This document shows, piece after piece, positions 10,349 through 18,433 of a stretch of 27,070 nt of DNA. Position numbers and translations under genes: made by a program. The stretch is from Acanthaster planci (taxonomy: Eukaryota; Echinodermata; Asteroidea; Valvatida; Acanthasteridae). Position 1 is the stretch's first letter, and each line of letters begins with the position of its first letter. The DNA lies in assembly GCF_001949145.1 (NCBI RefSeq), contig NW_019091707.1, positions 208,090 through 235,159 of the forward strand, read 5' to 3'. The notes under the pieces are model-generated. The model was not told the origin of the DNA and searched no databases. It was given only the letters and a program-made list of their open reading frames with translations.

Positions 10349-10450
10349 TGGTCATGGTGGTGCAATGGATAGAACAGGTATATGGAGATCTTGACACTCA
10401 AACCCCCTTGTAGGTTTGAAACCTCCTTTTCAAGCTTTTTTTTTAAATTA
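10349..10450 (+). mobile_element. tRNA-derived SINE head
   Basis: The stretch carries both internal RNA polymerase III promoter boxes at tRNA spacing. The A-box-like TGGTGCAATGGATAGAAC begins near 10358, close to the tRNA D-arm consensus with a GCAATGGATA seen in Arg-type tRNAs. The B-box-like GGTTTGAAACC lies at about 10413-10423, where the tRNA consensus is GGTTCGANNCC. The T-arm can pair (TAGG with CCTC around the loop). A T9-type run at about 10436 would end Pol III transcription. The arms no longer fold as a clean tRNA, so a SINE or tRNA pseudogene is favoured over a working tRNA. Only this one copy is seen in the window. Confidence 0.5.
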
Positions 10451-10663
10451 TTTTTCTTTCTAAATATTGTCCTCAACTCTTAAAAAATAGTGTGTAGGCT
10501 TAACCTTTTTCTGATTTGTGACTTTGACAGATTTTTTAAAGAAAAACGTCCAAAATTTCACGTCGGCAGAATAGGATTTGGTGAATGTTGCAAAACTGTT
10601 TTCCTTCCTCCATGGGCTAATGTAAATATCCACTGCTAAAAACTTAATACAATGATTTCATAT
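10451..10663. other. Non-coding, T-rich then mixed
   Basis: No gene is recognised. It contains the 19-base string CTGTTTTCCTTCCTCCATG near 10596, which recurs exactly near 11469. Confidence 0.35.
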
Positions 10664-11260
10664 TCAATCTGTACTCTTCTTCTTGACCTTATGTTTGGCT
10701 TGCTTGCCTTGTTGTTTACTTGTACTAGCATCATTGTCTAGCTCATCAACACTGCCATGTCCCGATCCAGTGCCAGATGTGGAGGGAGCTTCGCAGGGGA
10801 GAAAAGCAAATGTGAATGAACATGATTTAATGACCAGAACAAAAGATTACAAATAGGCCTATAAAATAAGCCCATTTACACAGTTGAATAAGCTGTGATT
10901 GAAAAATTAACCCACTAAAAACGCTTAACACTCACCTTTGTCTTTCGGTTTCAATGACAACAATATACTAGGCCGACAGCTTTCGCAAAACCAGCTGCCA
11001 TCTGGTATTGTTGCCGCGGTGAGGCCGACGCACGCATAGTGGAACCACTCCACGTTGCAGTTTGTTCCTTCACATGCGATCATTTCTTTTGTTGGTAACC
11101 CTTTGCAAAAGCTAAACTTACGACCATCATCCTCCTCCTCGTCGTCAGTAATGACATTCTCCACGGAATCAATTTTGTCCTCCGATATATCGGAAAAATC
11201 ACTCAAACCTTCAAAATCAAAATCACCGTAAACAAAGTCTTCCGGTCCGTAGGCAGCCAT
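10664..11260 (-). CDS. PHD-finger protein, two exons
   Basis: Exon 1 runs from the ATG at 11260 down to 10936, where GTGAGT starts an intron. Exon 2 runs from 10788 (after CTGCGAAG) to a TGA at 10664-10666. Spliced length is 450 bases, 149 residues. Residues 1-47 are strongly acidic (DFDFEGLSDFSDISED, ITDDEEEDD). A PHD finger follows at about 48-95: FSFCKG...EMIAC...NC..EWFHYACVGL...SWFCESC. PHD fingers usually bind histone H3 tails in chromatin. Seven of the eight zinc ligands are present; the first Cys of the usual Cys-x-Cys is Ser here. Exon 2 encodes a Ser/Gly-rich then Lys-rich tail (KQAKHKVKKK) that could be a nuclear localisation signal. Exon 1 ends in phase 1, which also fits the exon starting at 10002, so exon 2 could be an alternative last exon and this could be the 5' end of the gene at 8386-10002. 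Exons are undamaged in frame. Family firm, biological role unknown. Confidence 0.7.
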
Positions 11261-12310
11261 GTTGGATGTAGTATTCCTAGATATATACGTATGCGCGCAA
11301 CTGATAAGGCAAAATCCTTCCCATGATTCCTAGCGAAAGCTGCTCGACCGTGCGAAAATTGAATTAGGGAGGTGTTTACATAAGAAGCTCAGTGGGAGCA
11401 ACCACCGCTGTTTTTACGACCGCGGCGACCATCACTGTCCCTTTGAAGTCAATTTGTGCTCTCTCCTTCTGTTTTCCTTCCTCCATGAATAAAGTCAGTG
11501 TGGATAATGGAGCCTGACCTTCGGCCATAATTCTTCTTTGTTCTTCGGTTGAACTTTCCAGTTGAAATTAAGTTACCACCCCTGTCCGGCTACACTTTTA
11601 TGTAGGCCAGAACAGTACTTGAACTATTAGGTGGTGCTTTTTACCAGCTTTCTTTATCTGCAGGTATGTGTAGAATTGGAAGGAAGTATCTTGATCAAAA
11701 TGTCTTCAGAAAATTTGTAGAAAACACAGAATTTAAAAAAAAAGGCTCCACTGAATGATTCGCATAATGTGTCAGCCAATTACATTAGAGAATTTAGCCC
11801 AATAAGGGAACTTCTGTGACAAAACTTTTAACCAATGGGACATCTTCTTGATGGGAGGTATGTCTTGATGGATGTAGGGAATGTAATTTAAGGTCAGTTT
11901 TGTCAAAGCTTTTATAGGGTAAAGATTTAATAGACAGCGCAACTTCCAAACTTTTGTTTACCCGCCTCCGTCCCATCTCCATCTTGTGTTAAGTAACATG
12001 TTATTGTGTAAATGAAACTTTGAAGCACTTTGAAGCAGTTTTTGGCAGGAATTTTGACAGACACAGTCAAGAAATGATCTATTATAATGGCCAATAAAGT
12101 TATTTTACCAGTTACAGCTGCTAGAGCATAAAATGGAGGCACTATAGCTGTAATCTCGATGTTTTGTGACAGGCACTCGATTGGCTCCATGGATGTTCAC
12201 CGTGGGCCATTCCTCCCACAAGTCTCCAACGGGGGAACATTGGGTGCCTGCAGATTTAATAATTCAAGTTTAGTGTTTTCACTACAAGGTTATTAATTAA
12301 TTGGTGGTAA
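11261..12310. other. Upstream of the PHD gene; no gene seen
   Basis: The first 200 bases contain several CpGs (for example ATGCGCGCA near 11290 and CCGCGGCGACC near 11420) and could hold the promoter of the - strand PHD gene. The rest is AT-rich, with short meaningless reading frames. A CACTGTCCCTTT string near 11432 resembles ends of some small DNA transposons as I remember them, but no partner was found. Confidence 0.3.
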
Positions 12311-12314
12311 CATG

Positions 12315-12622
12315 ACTCTTGGTGTGCCCGGTTGTTATTCAGTATTTATGGTGAGCCAGGTGTCTTATACATGTGTTACATTAACATGGATTAAAGTGCC
12401 ATGCTTAGAGTTGTATAATGGTGGACCAGGTGTGGCCTAACTTTGATGGCGTAATGTGCCATATTTACGGTGGGCCTGGTGCGCCCTAATTACACACATG
12501 ATGGTCTGGTAAGCCATACTTGTAGCAGGGTCTAGTGTGCCCTGAATATTAACACGGTCTAAGGGGCTGTGTTTTGGGTGGGCCTGGTGTGCCCTATTTC
12601 ATGGCTGGGTCTGGTGTGCCCA
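12315..12622 (+). repeat. Degenerate minisatellite, unit like GGTGGGCCTGGTGTGCCCTA
   Basis: At least eight diverged copies of a GG(T/C)(C/T)(T/A)GGTGTGCCCTA-like unit follow each other. They start near 12315, 12344, 12415, 12463, 12498, 12522, 12573 and 12600, separated by 5-30 bases of variable sequence. The last two copies are closest to each other. Irregular spacing and heavy drift point to an old tandem array. Confidence 0.7.
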
Positions 12623-13052
12623 ATGAAAATGCAATTTTGTTGCCAGTTTGCCCAAAAAACTTCTGGTTTCTGGCAATATTCGAAGAGTTCTTGGAAATAA
12701 ATCAAAGAGTGGCCAGAAGACAAACTGAGGCGTGTGTGCACGATGATTTATTTCAGTCTGAGAATAAGTACGCTGTGTCTACGCTGTGTCTATTAGGGGT
12801 GGTCTTTAAACTTGATCATTGGTTCAGCCTTTGGTGCCATTGAATATGATAAGATCTTTCATTAATTGACCACGAATTCTTCCCAGAGATTTTACAAATT
12901 TCTTTGCATTCAATTAAAGATTCATTTTGTATACATTGTATGTCTGTGAAATGCTTTGCAGGTGGTAATTCTTGAATGACTGCTAATGGGAATGTAATGC
13001 AGAGTTTTGCACTGAACTTGTATGTGTACTTCATTTTATTTGCAGTGGTAGA
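12623..13052. other. Non-coding stretch before the tandem PHD exon
   Basis: No known domain is seen on either strand. It ends in a pyrimidine-rich run and TTTGCAG near 13045, which could be the acceptor of the PHD exon or the eroded start of the first finger. Confidence 0.35.
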
Positions 13053-13336
13053 TTCGGAAAGATGGTACTCCGTGATAACGTAGCATGCAAGCAGCAATGG
13101 TTCTATTTTCAATATGTCAACATCATTCGGAAGCCAAAAGGGTCCTGGTATTGTCCGAATTGCTGAGAGGCACCCGTACCTGATCTTGAACAAGATGTAT
13201 TCTGCATTTGCAAGGAAGAAATGTATGGGCAGATGGTCTTGTGCGACAACAAGCAGTGCCAAATTAGGTGGTTCCATTTTGGTTGTGTAAATTTGCACCG
13301 AATTCCAAAGGGGAAATGGCTTTGCCCAATGTGTAG
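13053..13336 (+). pseudogene. Tandem ING-type PHD fingers, first one degenerate
   Basis: One + strand frame covers two fingers. Finger 1 (about 13059-13163) reads KMVLRDNVACKQQWFYFQYV and ends GSWYCPNC. Compared with finger 2, the Cys before DN is Arg, the His of WFH is Tyr and the next Cys is Tyr. The Cys-x-Cys start is no longer in frame. A TGA at 13164 follows, probably a decayed Arg codon. Finger 2 (13197-13336) reads FCICKEEMYGQMVLCDN, then WFHFGCVNL and GKWLCPMC, with all eight zinc ligands. It ends at a splice-like AG/GTATGG. The pattern CDNxxCxxxWFHxxCVxLxxxPKGKW.CPxC is that of ING-type PHD fingers, which in that family read H3K4 methylation. No upstream ING-specific domain was found. 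The locus is probably a dead or partial gene. The long reading frame on the opposite strand is a shadow. Confidence 0.65.
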
Positions 13337-13540
13337 GTATGGTAATTGACGGTAGTGCCCCGTACATGTACAAGTAGACAAAATAATTCAAAACTAAAAT
13401 GACCTCTGGCACTCCGTGGCATTTGGGTCAATCCATGTAAATTACATGTATGCTTTTGGACCTGACCGTCATGGATTGAAATGAAATAGAGTTTTTTTTT
13501 ACAGTTTTTGAGTCATGTATAGTTCTTGAATCATTTATAC

Positions 13541-13693
13541 ACGTGTATGCACATGTGAAAATATGCATATAAACATGCACATTTAGCACATAAGCTTTGT
13601 GTAAATGTATGTGTTAGCACTACCGACAAGTGCATACAAACAAAGCACATGCGCCAAATGTGCATGTTTAAATGCATATTTACACATGTGTAC
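13541..13693. repeat. Imperfect palindrome, arms of about 70 bases
   Basis: The stretch ATGCACATGTGAAAATATGCAT...AACATGCACATTTAGC (about 13545-13590) reads as the inverted complement of GCGCCAAATGTGCATGTTTAAATGCATATTTACACATG (about 13648-13688). The centre lies near 13622. Alternating purine-pyrimidine strings (TGCA, ACATGT) dominate. It could extrude as a cruciform or be a fold-back repeat. Confidence 0.65.
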
Positions 13694-13750
13694 ATGTACA
13701 TTTGCACATGTATAAATATACATGTGCAAATGTACATGTACACTTGTATA
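13681..13750. repeat. Near-perfect palindrome with 27-base perfect arms
   Basis: Bases 13688-13714 pair exactly with 13717-13743 around a two-base AA centre. With two mismatches the pairing extends to 13681-13750. It is built of TGTACATGTACA and TTTGCACATGTATA. It abuts the larger imperfect palindrome to its left. Confidence 0.9.
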
Positions 13751-13964
13751 CACATGTATATTTGTGCAAGGTTCATGTTGAGCTGTTTATTTTAACAGGC
13801 TTGTCACTCAATTTATTGATGGTGCTTTAAGCAAGCAGTTTCTTGCATTATATGCGCTTACGTTTGTGGTTTGTTTCGGTACTTGTGTTTGTTCAAATGT
13901 ACTTGTAGTTGTACCTTATTTTTGGTCATTAGTTGAAACATTCATTGGTTTTTAAAAGTACATG
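13751..13964. other. Non-coding stretch
   Basis: AT-rich, with no coding sequence or repeat recognised. Confidence 0.4.
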
Positions 13965-14615
13965 GCAATAATTTGGCAATCATTGCATGTGTAAATTATT
14001 AGTTTACACTATCCCTTGCCGTATGCCACAACAAGTGCATAGTTGCCAAACATAATCTATTTATTTTTATTCTAAGTCCTTTGGTGAATTCATTGTGTTA
14101 AAGGACCAGTTTTTTGGGTTTTTTTCATGCATGTGTGATGTACTCGTAAAATGAACAAAGCTCAAGAACAATTTTGTCACGTTAATTGCATCTGAGATAC
14201 TTCAGATCTTGGCAAGAAATGTGTGGGCATTTTATGATGTGTACATGTTAATTTTAAAAAATGCATCTCAGGGAAAAAAAACATTTATTGGTCGTAAATT
14301 TTTATGCCCAGGTACATGTAGTTTATTAAGAAATACATGTACATGGCAGTCTTTTATGCAATAATTGCTTGTACATGTACAATTTATAACTCAATATTAT
14401 TTCACACTATCCCTTGCCATATGCCAGAAGTGCCTGTGAAACATACCGGTAATCTATTTATTTTTATTCTAAGTCCTTTGTTGAACTACAGTGTTTAATA
14501 ACAACCAATTTGTGATTGTTTCATACACGTGTGATGTACATGTATGTGTACAATGACAAAAGCGACAGAACAATTCTGTCAGGGTAATTAGTCGCTGAGA
14601 CACTTTTCAGATCTT
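13965..14615 (+). repeat. Two-copy direct repeat, period about 0.4 kb
   Basis: Copy A (about 13965-14210) and copy B (about 14357-14615) share CACTATCCCTTGCC.TATGCCA, then AATCTATTTATTTTTATTCT plus AAGTCCTTTG, then GTGTGATGTAC, GAACAATT.TGTCA, GGTAATTA-like and TTCAGATCTT in the same order. Both copies carry small indels. No coding potential is seen, so this looks like an old tandem duplication of non-coding DNA or of a fragmentary repeat. Confidence 0.75.
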
Positions 14616-15149
14616 CAAAATTTTGAATCCTTTCAGGTTTAAAATACTGTTCTCATATTGAAAGGAGTGAGTCATTTTTGATGATACAGCACAATTTTGC
14701 AGAGACGAGGCCCTTCTGGAATTGCAATACATAAGTACGTTGGTGATCTTATTTCTCTAACTTTTATTTACACACAAATACAAGCTACTTGTCTGGAGAT
14801 GGTTTTCCTATCGGTGCCAATGTATTGATTTAGTACTCAGATTATTTCTTTTAATGTTTGAGCTAGAACTTTTTATGTTCAAATGACTTTCCTAGCAGAA
14901 ATTGACAATTTTGAAACAATTAGCCTTCATTTTCACCAATCTCAGTACTTTTCTCTTGGATTTAATTTGCACGCAATAAGCACTTCACAGTCTATCAAAA
15001 ATGTGTGCATTTGAAAACCAGAAAAAAGGGATAATGTTAAGATACTATTTTCCCACCTTATCGCTAAGAAAACCTAATTCAACCACAAAGCCAGCCTTTG
15101 GCCAAGTGAAGGCATTTGTAACGAGAAGGGTCGTCTATGTGTACGCGCA
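14616..15149. other. Non-coding stretch
   Basis: AT-rich, with no recognisable gene or repeat. Confidence 0.4.
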
Positions 15150-15239
15150 CAGCTTACATAATGCTAAAAGAGAGACCAGCGTGAGTGAACTGCCTTGCTG
15201 CCACAAACGGCTCACCGTGTTGGAGCATTATGTAAGCTG
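15150..15239. repeat. Small inverted repeat (hairpin), 16-base arms
   Basis: CAGCTTACATAATGCT at 15150-15165 is repeated as its exact reverse complement at 15224-15239, with 58 bases between. Inside, GTGAG and CTCAC can pair further. It could be a short MITE-like element or a chance hairpin. Confidence 0.6.
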
Positions 15240-16888
15240 CACACGTTCATGATTGTTTTCAACACATGGGCCAACTCATTTTCGCCACATTCGCCTTGAC
15301 TATTCGAAGGCTTCCAGAAAGCAGCTTTTCTTGAGGTTTTTGGGGACACACTCCTTCATGTACTGTTTATAAATTCATATCCAAAAGAAACAGTGACTTT
15401 TTACTTTTTGTGGTAATTAAAGTTCAATTGCTGTCAAACTATCGTTGGAGGTTAAAATGTACAATGTACGTATAGTTCCACTGTCTGACCTGGCGGAAAT
15501 AATACTTAATGTACGTGTATTTCATCTAGAAAGTCAAATGTTACTTGCCGTTTTGGAACAGTGCATGTATTGTTTGTGACCAGAAAGCAAGAATTTCATG
15601 TTCAGTGGATAAGGGTGAAAAAATAACCTGCTGATTTGAACACATCTTTGGATTTCTGCTCAATGATCTTAGGTTCTCCTGTTAAGAATCTGAATGGGAA
15701 AAGAACAAGTCAATGTTTTGTGAAGTGTAATTAGCAAAAATTCAACTTTTTGTCAGTAAAACTGTTCATTAGTGTTTGAGTTTTTCTCGAGGGAATAATC
15801 CAACCTCTTGTCCGTGAATCAGTTGTGAATCTGAAAAGAACATAATTTCATGATACATGTACATGTATGTTCTTAAGATTCAACTGTCCCTCCATACAAT
15901 GATATGACAAAGCCGTTGCTCTGATCTGAGTCAGAGTATGTTCTGGTGCATGTAGGGAGTCTACCAACTTCTTGTCTCCGAGTGTCATGTCCCTCGTGTC
16001 AACGGTAGAGTGGGGCCAAGGTTTGTGTGAGATCGGTACTCTACCTGTTGTGCATGCACTGAGGTCTAGCTTGACATTCCTACCTCTCGGCATAAATAAT
16101 GAAAAGCCCTGTGATTGCATCGTGTCGCAGCCAACTGCCATTTCAAGCAGTCGGTCCAGTCACGGCTAAGAATGACACACACATACGGAAAGCTGCTGCA
16201 GCCAATTCCCATGTCTTGTGTATCGATGCAGCTGTAATCAACCATTTGGTCGCAGCTTGTCTTCACAAGAACACAAATGAACCAAGTGATTCTGGACACA
16301 GAACGGGAATTACTTGTATGATTTTGGACAAACAGCACAATTTGGGCTGGATTTTTTCTTCGTACATAACTTGAAAGTATGTAAGCTACCATACAGTACA
16401 TAGAACTGTGGGGGGGCAGAAATGAATCCACGAAACTGTGGTACACAACCGAGAAAACGGAGGGTGTCAAACAAATTTTGTTCTGCAGGGTTCGTGGATG
16501 CGTAACGGACGTCAGGCCCCAAACTTCTGGGGGTAAGGCTAGATTTGGTTGTTAACATTCATTCTCTACAGTGTGCGAAATCGTAAGTTTTTAAAGTAAT
16601 ATTGTAGGCCTATCGCAAAACTTAAAATAGTGCTGAATTTTTGGTTGATTTCCTGGAGCATTTGATCTCCGTATGACATGTATAATGTATCAAGTTTGCA
16701 CATTTATAGATCAGACGTATTGTTTGACAGTCCCTTCACTCTACATTGACGCACCCTATACACAACCTCAGCCTTTCTCTGATGCATCAAAATCATACTT
16801 TCCCCACCATCACGGGCTGACCCACCATTTGTAAACATGACGCTTCAGCCCCGGGGGTCTAGAGGTCCATCATACAATTGATAGCTGC
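15240..16888. other. No identifiable gene
   Basis: Reading frames of about 90-130 codons lie on both strands between 15848 and 16470 and overlap each other; none shows a domain I know. The stretch 15950-16170 is somewhat richer in G+C and could hide an old coding fragment, but no strand is clearly preferred. The rest is AT-rich non-coding sequence. Confidence 0.35.
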
Positions 16889-18433
16889 TTTAAGAGCAAC
16901 TGTAAAACTGGTTTCCATCAACATTTGATAGTTCTCTAAAAAATGAATCAAATTAATCATCCAACCAAACTGCCTTGTGCTCCACCAAGATGACAGCATT
17001 CCTCCAAGGTGACTAACTTACATGTACCGTGCAAGCTAAGGCTTCAAAAGTAAGTCAGCTTGTACACTGACTCACGAGAAGACATCTGAGCCAAGGAAAT
17101 GCATGTACTTACCTGACTTTACCTGATTAACCATGCACCAGTCTGTCAGTGTGAAGTAACATGTATGATCAGCCGATACCTGCAGCTGGCCGTGTTGATC
17201 AGAATGTAGGCACAAACGAAGGAACACCCTAGGCTATAGTCATACTGAAGTGCGCTGTACAACGTGTGTCTCCTTGTACATGTACATGTACACACTACGC
17301 CGACATTCGGCGGAAATCAACCATGTCAAATTTGGATTCCGGGTCTATGATGTATAACTATTAAACCACGATCCGATCAAGCTGAATGATTTTTTCCCAG
17401 TAACGAAATCAGGTAACGGAGCTCAGCTCAGTCATGTCTGTCTGACGTGGATCCTGGAAGCATGGAAGTAAGAAAATCAAACGCACGATGCCCTCTCGAC
17501 CAGATCCCCCCTTGCAGTGTACTTTTCTGGGAAACAAGGGTCATGAAGGTGTAGGCCTAACAACAGTACATGATATGACTTCACGAAGGGCCGTGGTGTG
17601 CCATACAATGCCGACCGTACCCGTGCCGAGGCCCAGGGCTCACTACTTCTGGTAGTTCTCCATTCTGTACATGCATATGTACAGCCATGTAGATAAACAG
17701 ACGCACGATGATCACCCTCGACCAGCATGACCAGATCCCCCTGGAAAGTACTTTTCAGGGAAACGAGGTCATGAAGGTGTAGGCCTAACATGAGTAAAAG
17801 CATGACTTCACGAATGTACGGTACATTACGCTCGGGGAGCTTCGGTCACGCGTGTACGGTACTTCTGGTTTCTTCCCCGACCACTTCCTACCACCGAGTT
17901 TATGAATAATGCAATAACTTGTCTGGAACCACGCCCTCTAAATAGGCTATAAATAATGTAACAGAAAGTTCGCCACATACCTGCAAATGGTCGCTTCTTC
18001 TTTGAAAACGTGCATTTAATCTGAAAAACGTCTGGGTATATAGCCGGACAAAAATAAAACGATTTTAGAGACGAAGAAGGAAAAGTAGATTCAAAATCGA
18101 ACGCGAATTCGGGCTTAATGAATGAAGGGAGAAAAAAATTAAACGCCTTAAAAAAATTGGGGGAAACAGCGCCCTCAGGTGTCAACAAAAGCACGGGACT
18201 TTCAATAAGTGCACTTTTCACCGCGTTTGACCAAACAGGAGTTTGAAATACTTTTGATTTGTTGAATAAGAGCATAAAATTGTATGAAAATTGTGCCTAA
18301 GAAAAGTAATTGCAGCTACAATATAAAACCTAAAATCTAAATTCATGCACTAAGTGTACTTTGATTTAGGAGGAAAAATAAATGACAGGCCTCCTGAATT
18401 AGGGCAGATCGAGGGGTTGCCAAACTGTTAAGT
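16889..18433. repeat. Left arm of a large inverted repeat
   Basis: Most of this arm is present, inverted and diverged, at 20147-21635. Matching blocks in order: GCACAAGGCAGTTT.GTTGGATGAT (left about 16963-16984 inverted, right about 21535-21558); GCCGTGTTGAT and CGAAGGAAC (left about 17189-17226, right about 21375-21405); GCTGAGCTCCGTTACCTGAT plus TTCGTTACTGG (left about 17398-17430, right about 21137-21167); GAGGGCTCACTAC; GTTTGGTCAAAC (left about 18228, right about 20328); GCAATTACTTTTCTTAGGCAC; CCTCCTAAATCAAAGT; and CTGCCCTAATTCAG. Outer homology stops near 16889. A 149-codon reading frame on the - strand (17826-18275) is broken by indels in the other arm, so it is not called as a gene. 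Confidence 0.88.
17480..17822 (+). repeat. Direct duplication inside the left arm
   Basis: A block of about 110 bases at 17480-17590 (CGCACGATG...CTCGACCAGAT...GTCATGAAGGTGTAGGCCTA...ATGACTTCACGAA) recurs at about 17701-17822. The right arm has only one version of this block (about 20985-21105), so the duplication probably happened in the left arm after the arms formed. Confidence 0.75.

Noticed and set aside
12816-13412. 198-codon reading frame on the - strand, the longest in the window
   Set aside because: It lies opposite the tandem PHD exon, whose + strand translation shows a clear ING-type finger. The - strand product shows no domain and is a shadow of that coding strand.
13531-13776. 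81-codon frame rich in Met/Tyr/Cys
   Set aside because: It is a translation of the ACATGT-type palindromes.
15848-16470. Frames of 65-134 codons on both strands
   Set aside because: They overlap each other, no strand is preferred, and no motif or splice context supports any of them.
16420-16500. Short inverted ATCCACGAA / TTCGTGGAT pair
   Set aside because: Only nine bases long. A pair of this size is expected by chance in a window this long.
17826-18275. 149-codon reading frame on the - strand
   Set aside because: It lies wholly in the left arm of the inverted repeat. The matching stretch in the right arm has indels that break the frame, as expected for non-coding DNA.
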